This document shows, piece by piece, positions 1 through 9,240 of a stretch of DNA of 13,113 nucleotides (the stretch's first letter is position 1; the number at the start of each line of letters is the position of its first letter). Under the pieces are notes generated by a model. That model was not told the DNA's origin. It worked only from the letters and a program-made list of their open reading frames with translations, and ran no database searches. Origin of the DNA: Monoraphidium neglectum (Eukaryota > Chlorophyta > Chlorophyceae > Sphaeropleales > Selenastraceae); NCBI RefSeq assembly GCF_000611645.1, contig NW_014012126.1:1-13113 (forward strand). Direction: 5' to 3'. The position numbers were made by a program, and so were the translations under genes.

Positions 1-624
1 GGGTGGGGTTGGCTTTGGGAAGGAGCTCGGGGCCGGGGCGATGAAGGCGGCGGGGTATCAAAGGGGGGAAGGCTTAGGGGATGGCTTTGGAGCGGGGGTT
101 GCTGGCCTGGAGTGTGGGCTTGACAAGGGGCTGAGGCATCTGTGTGTTGAGGTGGTACAGGCGGTGCTAGGGAGGAGGTTTGTGGGAGTGGCGTGGCACA
201 AAAATTGGGCAGGCGTGGGAATGCGGTCCGGGACGCTTCAATGGCGCGACGCGGCAACAGGAGCAGGCCTGGGCAGCTTCCTGCTGGCTGGTGACAGCGC
301 TTCGAGCCGCCAGCGGGCAGCGCCACTCACACGTGTTCGGACAGTCATTGTCATCGCGCGTGCCATCGCCACTCACCGTTCGCTGGGGAGGGCACCTGGC
401 CTGAGTCACACATTGTCCCCCTCCCCTTCCACGTACCCTCATCCCTCCCCACTGCGTGTGCAATGCCCACACACACTCACACACTCACACACACACTGTT
501 GCACATACAAACACACACACAACACACTGTTGCACACACAGTGTCCAACACAGACACTGTCACACTCAAGACACTCTCACCCACACCACCACTGTCCCAC
601 CCCTCCTCACCCCCCCCCCAAAAG
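1..624 (+). other. Last intron (3' part) of the RPSA gene
   Basis: I see no convincing exon here. The stretch runs G-rich, then mixed, then CA-rich, then a C-rich tract of about ten C, and ends at the acceptor AG at 623-624. The exon that follows starts with the third base of an arginine codon, so this is a phase 2 intron. Its donor lies left of the window. An open frame does run through it from 41, but the translation is low complexity (His/Thr from the CA repeat) and unlike the conserved tail downstream. Confidence 0.6.
468..598. repeat. Imperfect CA microsatellite in the RPSA intron
   Basis: The tract is CA-rich with interruptions. The 14-mer CACACTGTTGCACA-like segment occurs at 492 and again at 523, a 31-base offset, so a longer unit has been duplicated inside the simple repeat. 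Confidence 0.85.
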
Positions 625-880
625 GGAGCCCGAGGAGACCAAGGAGGCCGAGGCGGAGGAGGCCGGCGACTACGGAGAGTTTGGCGCCCTGCCCGCCCCC
701 GCAGCCACCGACAACTGGGCCGCCGCGGCGCCCGGCTACGACGCCACCGGCGGCGCCGCGCCCGGCTTCGAGGCGGCCGAGGGCGGGTTCGAGGCCGTGC
801 CCGCGACGGGCTTCGAGGCCGCGCCCGCGCCCGAGGCGTTCGCCACGGCGAATGCGGCCTTTGCCTCCGGCTTCGAGTAG
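625..880 (+). CDS. RPSA: 40S ribosomal protein SA (uS2), C-terminal exon, partial
   Basis: This exon encodes the C-terminal tail of the small-subunit ribosomal protein uS2/SA, a cytosolic component of the 40S subunit. It starts after AG at 623-624 in phase 2, with the arginine codon split as NN|G, and stops at TAG 878-880. The peptide begins REPEETKEAEAEEAGDYGEF; plant and algal SA proteins end their folded domain with a FYREPEE-type segment followed by an acidic, alanine-rich tail. The rest is a low-complexity tail with repeated GFEA units (PGFEAAEGGFEAVPATGFEAAP) ending SGFE, comparable in place to the aromatic-acidic repeats of animal SA tails. The uS2 fold itself is encoded upstream of the window. 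The assignment rests on remembered family features. Any other acidic/Ala-rich protein with a REPEE segment is the alternative. Confidence 0.65.
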
Positions 881-1056
881 GCGCCCGCTCTGCGGGCAGA
901 GATGCGGCCTACAGCCTGGTGGCTGGTCGGCCCCACCGCTCAACGGCAAGCCTGGGGCCCTGAGGCGCGTCTGCGCGGCGGGGAGCTGCGGTCATCCGGC
1001 GGCGGCGGCGGAGGGGCAGCGTAGAAGGGGAGAGGCGGGCGGCCCTCGAGCGGCGG

Positions 1057-1064
1057 CAGCAGCC

Positions 1065-1095
<31 letters not shown>

Positions 1096-1101
1096 GAGCA
1101 G
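1057..1101. repeat. CAG trinucleotide repeat in the RPSA 3' UTR
   Basis: The tract reads (CAG)2 CCG (CAG)9 CAA GAG CAG. It lies after the stop codon, so it should be transcribed but not translated. Confidence 0.9.
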
Positions 1102-1160
1102 CTTGAGCGGTGCTCGGCGCGCCGGAGGCCCCTATTGTGTGGGGCAGGGACCTTGCGGTC

Positions 1161-1165
1161 TGTAA
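1161..1165 (+). terminator. TGTAA polyadenylation signal of the RPSA gene
   Basis: TGTAA is the standard polyadenylation pentamer in chlorophyte green algae. It sits 281 bases after the stop codon on the coding strand, a reasonable 3' UTR length for this group. Confidence 0.6.
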
Positions 1166-1180
1166 TGCGCTTCTGGTACT

Positions 1181-2184
1181 CTGCGCAGCCATGGCTTCCC
1201 CCATGGGGCCCGAGCGTGGAGCTGCTAGGTCGGGTTGCCAGATAGTCAATGCCGAAGGGATTACCCAGGATGCGTCAGCGTACAGAGCAAGGGGTTGAGT
1301 TCAGGCCGAAACGGCAGCCGGCCGCCGAAAACCTGCCAGCTGTGGTGTGCCACAGCAGCTCATTTGGACAGCACGATTCGGAATCTAGCGCGTCGCTCGG
1401 CGGTGCAAATGCCTCGACCGATCGGCGAGCGCTGCGGTGCGGCGAACGGAACTCACGGGACGCGGTGAAAAGCGCACTGGAGGCGCGCAGGGGCGAAGGG
1501 GGGGCAAAAGGTATAACAAAGGGAGCGCCAGCCTCTCCCGCCTGGGCGATGATGTGGAAATAAGTGTGTGAACAACAGCTAGGCAGACCGAGAAAACATG
1601 TTGCCCCGGCCGGGTGCCCCGACGGGTGCGTGACTCGGCCCCCGTGCCGGCAGCTGCGTGTGTTGAGTGTCGAACTGATGGCTGCATCATGGGCCGACAC
1701 GATCGTAGCGCGGCATCACCCGCTGTTACGGCAATACACGTGCTTCAATGTGGCCCGCCAACAGCGTGTCGGCCGCGCGCCGCCCCCCACCGCCACCGCC
1801 CCGGCCACGGTACCGGCAGCGGAACGGGCACTGGCGTCGGCCAGCCGCCGCGCCAGCGGCGCGGCCCGCAGTTCACTGTGGGCGGGGCGGGGATGGGGCG
1901 CCCGATGCTGTCCGCTAGCGCGAACGCGCCGGAGCCAAGCGGCTCTTTCGCAATGCAAATCCAAATTTGTTTGAGGTCGGGAATTGCTTCGCAGCCCCAG
2001 GTTCACATGCCATATGCACAAAAATCCACAGAGAAATTAACAGCCGCATTGACGGCCACCCACTCGCGCGCAAAGTGAGCCTGATGCTGCTAGCAATTGC
2101 AACAGTTGTGTTCAACCGACAGATGGACCCACTGCTCGTGCCAAAGGCTGGCCCAGTCGTGTGCGCACACACATGTGGACCGTG
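1181..2184. other. Convergent intergenic region with the gene A 3' UTR
   Basis: The plus-strand RPSA gene and minus-strand gene A point towards each other here. I see no further gene. Several GC-driven open frames exist on both strands but none shows recognisable protein sequence. The right part should contain the 3' UTR of gene A; no minus-strand TGTAA (TTACA on plus) was found in it, so gene A may use a variant signal. Confidence 0.45.
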
Positions 2185-2267
2185 TCAGCAAAACACGCCT
2201 GAGTTGCAGCAGGTCTGGGACCCGCCGCCGCCGAAAAAGCCGAACCCGCCCCAGCCGCCGCTGCCAC
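2185..2267 (-). CDS. Gene A last exon: Gly/Phe-rich tail ending CC-x5-C
   Basis: The acceptor AG at 2269-2268 is followed by a phase 1 entry that completes a cysteine codon. The peptide is rich in Gly, Phe and Trp (GSGGWGGFGFFGGGGS) and ends QTCCNSGVFC before TGA at 2187-2185. The glycine tail resembles those of cell-wall glycine-rich proteins in composition only. Confidence 0.85.
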
Positions 2268-5200
2268 CTGCATAAGGCAAGGGAGATGACCGGGTTTGTG
2301 CGAGTGCAGGGCGGCCACTCCTTCAGGTGGGCCGCATGAAAGAGGTAGGTGTAGTGTGCACAGTGTGCAATGGGGCAGTTGCAGGCGCCTGAGCAGAGGC
2401 TCTCGCTGGCATGTGCCTGACTGAAGGGCGGACGCAACCCCCTGTGATGGATTGCGGCCACAGCTGATGGTTTGATATTGCGCGTGACATGCACACTCAC
2501 ATCGTTGGCCCGCCGAGCAGCAAGTACCCCCGCATATCGGCCCGCTGCAGCAAATGTTGTTCTGGCAAGTCTGCGCGCAGTGGGGTGCATGGGCAGCGGG
2601 GTGGTCACGTAGGCGACGGCACAGCACACCAGACTCAGGCCAAATAGCATCTGTGAGCCATGCACAAAACATCTGCGGCGGTGCAAAATCGTTTGCAGGA
2701 GTGGGGATGGGCGGCGCTCCAATAGTATCCGACGGCCCAGGGTGGCGCTCCACAACGCCAGGTCGTTCCTGACGCCCGCCGGCCCGCCATCTCAACAGCG
2801 CCAGGAGCGCTGGCACGTTGCCGCACCGGCCGCGCAACACGGGTGCGGCGAGGTGCGCGGCACTCCCTGCTAAGGGGGCTGCGCGGGCGTGCTCACCGAG
2901 CCTGAGGGGCAGCAGGAGCTGCCGCAGCAGCTGCTGGTGATCGGGCACTGCACGCCGCCTGGGGAGCAGTGGGGCGGGGTGCGTGGCGAACGCCGTTGAA
3001 GAAGCGGCCGAGTCAGCGGTGGGTCTCTTCGCTGCCACGCTCTACGGTGAACAAACGCCATCGATAGCGTGTTGAATTGAGGAGCTCCCCGTGCAAGAAT
3101 CATGCAAGATGGGGCGTGCGCGGCATCAGAGCGCTCACCGGGGCATAACTGCGTGTTGGGTGGCACGCACTGGTTCTGCTGGCATGTGTTGTCCCTGGGG
3201 CAGCACCTGGGAGTGGCGGACGAGCGCATTGGGGGGGGGGGGTGAGAAGGTGTGCATCAGCAAGAACGCACTCAAGAGGAACGCCCCAGGCGCAGGCTGG
3301 TCCGTGTGACGCTGCGCGCACGAGGCTGTTACACGGCAACGACTGCGTTGCATTCACGAGTGGCACGCCACTGACGTCTGAGACGGCCCGTCGGTCGCAG
3401 TCGGTTCCCAGGGGGGCGCGCACTTGTTCCCGCAGCTGACGTTGTCACTGGGGCAGCACGTGTTGCCCTTGCAGGACGTGCCGGGCGGGCCTGGTGAGTC
3501 GGGGAGTGACGGGAAGGTACAGGTCTCAACAACCTGGGTCCCAAGAACATCAGGACGGCCAATCTGGACGGCGGCGTGTGAGGGGTATGATGGCCGTGTG
3601 GCGCCGCCACGGCGTGCGCGGCCGACCCTAAGCCCACGCATACCCTGGTGGCCAACCAGCATGCTCAGTGAGCAGCGGGGGCATCGCCAGGCTCTCCCTG
3701 CTGCCCCCGTTTCCTCGGCCCGCCGACAGACCCATCAGCGGCAGAAGCAGTGCCCGCGCTCACATATGGTGCCGGAGCACTCTGTCGAGCCCTCCGCGAC
3801 GCACTGGTTCAGGATGCAGGGGGACGTACCGCCGCAGCACCTCCCGCCGCACAGGCGCGACCCCGCGGCGCAGCACACCCCGCTGGCGATGCAGTCCTCG
3901 CCCGCCAGGCACACCCGGTCGCCACACCTGCATGTGCACGAGATTGGTGATCATCGCTTTGGCTGGGCGGTGCAGGAGATGCGCGTCCGGTAGATGATTG
4001 ATAGACCAAACTTTGCAGACGCACTCACGCGCGCATGTGTCTATGACCTGCGCGGGGGTCGGGCAAGACCCAAGGTGGCGGTCGCACTGCCGCCGCAAGG
4101 GGGCCGAGCGGCGAGTGCTGACGTCACCATCGCTCACTCTCTCGCGCCCTGGTCGTAGCACGCCCCGCGTATGCAGCTCTGGCCGCTCTTGCAGCACTTG
4201 TTGCCGCCGCAGCACGTCTGGCCCTGCTGCTGGCAGCACTCATTTCCGCAGAGCGCCGTCTGTCTGCAGCAGCTCTTGCCGGCCAGACAGAACTCCTGGG
4301 GCCCGCAGCAGGCCTGCGTGGCTTGCGGCCCGCACTGTGTGTGGTCGATGCAGGCAGGCCGGGGCAGGGCGGAGAAGCGGGCAGGTGAGACGACGAGACC
4401 GAGGAAGAGGGAGACAGCAGCGGCCGTCCCTTTGACACTTTGGCGCCATGCTGCGCCGTTTACACCTGGCGAGCACGGAGCAAGCGCAGCCCCGCAAGTC
4501 CCAGCACGTGGCCCGTGCCGGGCATCGCAGCACGCCCACAGGAGGGCCAGCGGCGCAGTCGACACTGGCCTATTTAGATCGGCTGCGTGTGCATGTGTGC
4601 GTATGCACTTGCACGTGTCCATGTGTGCAGGCCAAAACCACTGCACAAGGCACCCTGAGAGACAGCAGACCCTCCACACCCCTGAAGCCACCCACCAGCT
4701 TGTCTTGATCACAGGTGGAGAGCCACGCAAACGTGCGGGTGTCGGTGCAGGCGCCGTTGAGGCAGCGGCTGCCGGTGGGGCAGCAGAATGCGCCTGAGAA
4801 GGCGGTCTGGCAGATGGCCTCTGGAGGGCAGCAGCCGCCAAGCTGAGTCTTGATCACGCCGCCTGGGGTTGGGCGGAGCAGCAAGGTGTGAGTTGCGGAG
4901 GATGGTCGGGACCCCGCGTAAGCAAAGGTTTGCTTCGCTTTCGTCGGGCGAGGTGCGCGGGTAGACTACGCGCGCTCGTGCTTGATCCCCGCACGCCCAC
5001 TGCAGCGCCGCCCAGCAGGTGCCCAAGATAGCCCAGCCAGCGGGTTGCACGCGCGGCCCTGTGCTGCGTGCACCTGCCCTGCGCTCACCCTTTGCGCAGC
5101 ACCTCTGGCTGACCGGGTCGCACTCGCCCTCTGTGCAGCAGGTCGACCCGCACACGCTCTCGCGCCTGCAGCAGCCCTGGTCCGTCCGCAGCTGCCCCGC

Positions 5201-6082
5201 CGGGCAGCAGGCGCCGCCGGAGGCCTGGTTGGCGGGGCAGCAGGTCTTGCCGGTGCAGGTGAAGCCGTCTGGGCAGCAGACGCCGCCGTCGCAGATGCGG
5301 GTGGCCGGGCAGCAGGTGCCGCCGACACAGGACTCCCAAGACTTGCAGCAGTCGACGCCGCAGCGCATGCCCTGGTCGCACGCTGGGGAGGGGGCGCATG
5401 AGGAGGCGGCGTCGGGAGTAAGGGAGTTCGCAGTCCGGGCGTGTTGTTTCGTGATGTTGGGCTGTAGAAAATCCGGGACACAGGTTGGCGGACGGAGATC
5501 AGCCGAAGCTGGGGCGCACGGCGAAGCAGCGGGCGTCAATTGTCAGGGTGTGGGGCGCGCCATGCCGCGACTCACGGGCCTGGCTGGGGTCGAAGTCGCG
5601 CAGGCGGCGCGCGGCCGCCAGCCCGGGCGCCAGCGCTGCCAAGCTGCTGTCGCTGGTGGCGTGCTCACACAGGATTCTGCATGGTGTATTGGGTGGGGCG
5701 CGCAGATGACGCGTGAGGGCTGCGCACAGCCCTGAGGGGCTGGGATCCAGGGTCGAACAACCACAGATGCTGCCGCCGTTGACAAGAGCAGGCGCAAGCG
5801 GCTGCGGCGGGGAGTGGGTGTGCGCGTTGGCAGCCAGCAAGGCGGGGTTGCCGTGGCTGCAAAGGGCCTATTGACGGAGCTTCTCTGGCGGGCAAGTTGA
5901 CACCCAGCATCCAGCCAGTCTGGCCCTGGCGCCCACCTGCTTGCCGCAGTCGAACATGCTGACAGGAAGATCAGCAGCGTAGCGGTCGCTGCGAGGCGCG
6001 TCCTCCGCCCTCTCGAGCGCCGTGCGGCTGTACAGGGCACAATATAAGATCCCCATCTGCCTCCTCTTCTCGACGCCATCAT
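2185..6082 (-). CDS. Gene A: cysteine-rich repeat protein with N-terminal hydrophobic segment and Gly-rich tail
   Basis: I do not recognise the family. My model joins 11 exons, listed 5' to 3' on the minus strand: 6082-5937, 5676-5576, 5382-5089, 4862-4696, 4334-4138, 3927-3764, 3490-3424, 3206-3139, 2958-2897, 2570-2501, 2267-2185. All introns are GT-AG, phases close at each junction, and the 1419 bases encode 472 residues plus TGA. In order, the protein has a basic N-terminus, a hydrophobic stretch (about residues 29-47), a short linker, a cysteine-rich body with many CC-x5-C-x4 units, a Gly/Phe tail and a final CCNSGVFC. I count 83 cysteines after the hydrophobic stretch, about one residue in five. 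This suggests a secreted or surface protein held by disulfides. A metallothionein-like role is less likely given the signal. Gene B is a tandem paralogue with the same cysteine frame. Confidence 0.85.
4580..4632. repeat. Degenerate TG-rich tract in gene A intron 4
   Basis: Alternating TG with CA and CG interruptions lies inside the 361-base intron between exons 4 and 5 (4335-4695). Confidence 0.6.
4696..4862 (-). CDS. Gene A exon 4: most conserved core module
   Basis: This 167-base exon enters in phase 1 and leaves in phase 0. Its peptide begins GGVIKTQLGGCCPPEAICQ and contains SGAFCCPTGSRC and TRTFAWLSTCD. By eye, about 40 of 55 residues match gene B's exon at 9691-9857, which has the same length. 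Conservation of non-cysteine residues (GVIKTQ, aromatic positions, WL-x-TCD) marks this as a folded module beyond the simple cysteine repeat. Confidence 0.9.
5089..5382 (-). CDS. Gene A exon 3: densest CC-x5-C-x4 repeat block
   Basis: This 294-base exon encodes 23 cysteines in about 98 residues. The spacing at its start is strictly CC-x5-C-x4-CC-x5-C-x4-CC-x5-C-x4-CC, a 12-residue period, for example CCPDGFTCTGKTCC. Gene B encodes the matching block in two exons (10556-10519 and 10330-10081), also with 23 cysteines. Confidence 0.9.
5937..6082 (-). CDS. Gene A exon 1: basic N-terminus and hydrophobic signal/anchor
   Basis: The exon starts at ATG 6082, with a second ATG in frame at 6079, and ends in phase 2 before GTGGGC. 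The peptide carries an Arg-rich run (RRSRGRRTR) then LAATATLLIFLSACSTAAS, which fits a signal peptide with a possible cleavage site after the small residues, or a type II anchor. A second frame through the same bases is also open (ending MFDCGKQ). I chose this one because its phase 2 end and its hydrophobic segment both match exon 1 of gene B. The start is less certain than the splice site. Confidence 0.65.
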
Positions 6083-6300
6083 ACTCTGATGTGGCGGCCC
6101 AGAGCGCGGGCGCCCCCTGTCCGATACGGTCTCTGCCGGCGCCGCCCGCTACCAGGGGTAGGTCACCTGTGCACCACCTGAACGGGCACACTTGCCAATG
6201 ACCGCCCGCCTTAACAATTCGATCAGGAAATTTTTGTCAGTTCACACCTCCCTCCGACCCGGACCCGCGGGTTTGGCTCGGGCGCGTGCTCGGTTCGTCA
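6083..6300 (-). promoter_or_regulatory. Presumed 5' region of gene A
   Basis: This short gap lies between gene A's first ATG and the probable 3' end of gene B. A CCAAT-like ATTGG occurs near 6194 on the minus strand. I see no clear TATA box. The region is assigned by position. Confidence 0.3.
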
Positions 6301-7204
6301 ACCTTGTGTCGCGGGGTTACACAGGCACGTCGGGGGTTCAAATCGGGTGATACTTGTCTCGCTTCTGAGCTCCTGTATGCCCTGTACCTGAAGCAGCTGC
6401 GCCAGGTCAGGCGCGTGCCCATAGCCCAGCCGCACAGGTGTTCGGAAGCTGCGCGCGCGCTCAGCACCGGACCTTCCCAGGTGCCTCCAGTGACGACGCG
6501 TAATTCATCGCGCCAAACCTGCAGTGCGGATCTATATGATTCATCATCAGATCTGAATGCTGCCGCGGCCGTGCGGGGGCCACGGAATGCAGGGATGCCC
6601 ATCACAATGCACAAGCAACCACGTCCGGTGCACGGGGGGGATGCTGAGACAGGGAAGGCGACGACACGGCCGTGCCGCAGCGCCAACGGGCCGCTCGTAG
6701 CCGAAAACGAGTGTAAGGGAGAGCGCAGTGCTTTGCTGCGAGAGCCGAGCCCGCACCCTGGATGGGTACTTGACCCTGGGCTAGATCAAACAGGCGTGGG
6801 CCGAAAACCGGCTCAAAGCTGCATGCAATCGCACAGACTCCAGGCCATCAGGGGCGGGGGGGACCGCGCCGCCACTGCAACACGCCCGAGGAAGCCGGCA
6901 AAGGGGGGCGCAAGCGGCAGACTGCGGCCGCTGAGCAGCCGGCGATTCACAGGCACAAACCGCCGGGTCGCGTCGGCGCCTTCTTCCCGCCTCGCGTCAT
7001 AGTTCTGGGTTCAAATTCAACCGCACAATACATAGTCATATCATACACTCTGTTCCTGCTGTTTCCTGAGTTTGTGCCTGGCCTGGCGCCGGCCAGGGGC
7101 TAGCGGGCAGCGCTGACCACACTTCCAGGGGCTGTGCGCGGCCGGGGCCTTGCCTGCGCGTGGCCTGTCCCCTGCATGCGGCTCGACCACCTTTGGCGCT
7201 GACA
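6301..7204 (-). other. Probable 3' UTR of gene B
   Basis: About 900 bases follow gene B's TGA with no recognisable gene. The only minus-strand TGTAA I found is at its far left edge. A long plus-strand open frame covers 6286-7002 but its translation is compositionally biased and lacks a recognisable domain. Two GGTTCAAAT-type strings (6339 and 7014) do not belong to foldable tRNAs. Confidence 0.4.
6317..6321 (-). terminator. Candidate TGTAA polyadenylation signal of gene B
   Basis: Plus-strand TTACA here reads TGTAA on the minus strand, 884 bases after gene B's stop. It is the nearest such pentamer downstream. The distance is long but not exceptional for green algae. Confidence 0.35.
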
Positions 7205-7317
7205 TCAGCACCCAGGGAACCCGGGAGAGCAGCACGCCTGCCCGCCGCCAAAGCCGCCCCCGCGCCAGCCGCCGCCGAAGCCGCCCCCAAAGCCGCCGCC
7301 GAAGCCGCCGAAGCCGC
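7205..7317 (-). CDS. Gene B last exon: Gly-rich tail ending CC-x6-C
   Basis: Acceptor AG at 7319-7318 is followed by a phase 1 entry completing a cysteine codon. The peptide is a run of GGF/GGGF units with one WRGGG, then QACCSPGFPGC and TGA at 7207-7205. The tail is about ten residues longer than in gene A, consistent with expansion of a GGCGGCTTC-type repeat. Confidence 0.88.
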
Positions 7318-9188
7318 CTGCGTGGGGGAGCGGATAGAGGTGCATATGTATGGGCCCCATATACGGCGGTGCTTGGTTGTGATCAGGACCAAACCAGGCG
7401 TGTGGACTATTCCGATGCCCATGCAAGTTACAGCGCAGTTGACCAGGCACGGCCGGCGATGACAGGTGCCCGCGGCACTCACAGTATTGCCCAGCCCCAC
7501 AGCACTGGCCGTTGCAGACCGGGCCGGCGCAGCACTGGCCGTTGTTGCAGTTCTGTCCGAGACCATCGGCAAGGGAAGAGTGGATGTTTGGGGTCAGTCA
7601 AATGCTGTGGCGCTCCTCAACCCGGTTGCCTAAACCCTATCGCCCTCGCCATGGTTGCTGCCAAAACGTGACCAGGGCGTTGCGCCTTATGCATTGTGGC
7701 ATCCTGAGTTCACCATTCTTCCGGGGTACGATCATGCGCAAATGGGCAGCTGCAAGCAAACATGCAGCAGTTGCACCAGGTCAAGTAGTGCAGCCGGCAT
7801 CCGAGGTTGCGCCCCGCGTTCAGCCGCGGGCAGCGCGGCGTCAGCGCCCCAGGCGCTCACCGAGCCGGGACCGCAGCAGCTGCCGCCGCAGCAGCTGTCG
7901 GACGCCGGGCACTGGACGCCGGCTGCGAGGGTGCGGCGCGATGCGGGCGCGGTCGGCAGCGTCGGCGCAGAGCGCATCGGGCCCGGTTGTTGCAAGTGCG
8001 CGTTCCGCCAATTCGCTGCTGCAGGCATGCGACAGCCCCGCGGAAGCCGGGCAGAAGCTGCTCCATACGGGCGGCGTAACACCAGTGGCCGCAGAGGCAG
8101 AGCGGCGAGCCGGTCTCATATGCTGCTGCAGCTCCTCGGGAGATCCCCGTGCCTCCCCCCGCCATGCAAACCCCCCACCACCATCAATCCACTCACATGT
8201 GCACATCTGCATGCCCGGAGGCACGCACTGGCCGCGCTGGCACTGGTTTTCGGGCGGGCAGCAGCGGCCGCCGCAGCCCACGCTGGCGGCGGGGCAGCAG
8301 ACAGACCCCTGGCAGGTCGTCCCCGGCGGGCCTGGCACCAGGGGAAAATCGCATGCGACGTCCGGGTTTAGGGGTGCCGGGTGGTGACCCGGGCGCTCGC
8401 GGGGCGCAGCACGGGAAGCAAGCGGCAAGGCAACCCCGGCGTATGTTGAGGCGTGTGCTTGCTGCAGCCGCCCCCGCCCAGCTCACTGCATACCCCTTCA
8501 GACCTGCTGGCAACCCGCTCCCATTCAGATTTCCTCCCCCCCCTGTACAGCTCCCACAATGGTTGCATGCGACTGAAGTTCCGCTACCTTCCCCCTCCCG
8601 CTCGCCGCGCTCTCACAGATGGTGCCGGCGCATTCGGATGACCCCTGTTGGACGCACTGGTTTCTCAGGCATATGGACGCGCCGTCGCAGCACCGGCCCC
8701 CGCACAGCTGGGCGCCAGGGCCGCAGCAGATGTTGTTCGCGATGCACATGTCGCCAGGGTTGCAGACCGTGCCGCCGCACCTGCGTTTGTTTTTTATGTG
8801 GGTCGTGTGTGCGTGTGTATGTGTGCGTGTGTGTGCGCACACGTATGCACGCGTGGTTGGGTCTGCGCACGCGTATGTTATAATGCATCGTTGGCGACTG
8901 CTCAAGCAATTGAACAAACTTGCTATCCGCGCAACAATCATGGCCACATCCTGCACTCACTCGATGGACCCCTGCCCGTAGCACTGCCCACGGATGCACT
9001 GCTGGCCGGCTCCGCAGCACTGGCTCCCGCCGCAGCACGTCTCGCCGGCACGACAGCAGCCAGTGCCGCACCTGCAAGACATTGTGGGTTTGGCCGCAAA
9101 ACATGTGTGGAGGGAGGTGCGCTGACGTGCATGTGGGTGAATGTATGGGTTATCGCACATATGTGTGTGTGTGTGTGTGTGTGTGTTG

Positions 9189-9240
<52 letters not shown>

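Larger units (their letters stand above)
881..1180 (+). other. 3' UTR of the RPSA gene
   Basis: This is non-coding sequence after the TAG at 878-880, carrying a CAG repeat and ending shortly after a TGTAA pentamer. The cleavage point near 1180 is estimated from the usual spacing after TGTAA in green algae. Confidence 0.5.

Noticed and set aside
2090..3038. Long minus-strand ORFs of 221 and 308 codons as single-exon genes
   Set aside because: They run through exons and introns of gene A, and cysteine-rich sequence appears only in patches bounded by GT and AG in one frame at a time.
5089..5382. Granulin, hevein or metallothionein assignment for the cysteine repeats
   Set aside because: Granulins have runs of CC pairs with different spacing, hevein domains have another cysteine order, and a metallothionein would not be expected to carry a signal or anchor segment. 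No family name is justified.
6286..6365. Possible tRNA (GGTTCAAAT string like a B box)
   Set aside because: No 5-base-pair T stem flanks the loop and no acceptor stem or D arm can be drawn. The similar string near 7014 also fails.
6286..7002. Long plus-strand open frame (238 codons)
   Set aside because: The translation lacks a recognisable domain, lies in the presumed 3' UTR of gene B, and equally long frames arise throughout this GC-rich window on the antisense of known exons.
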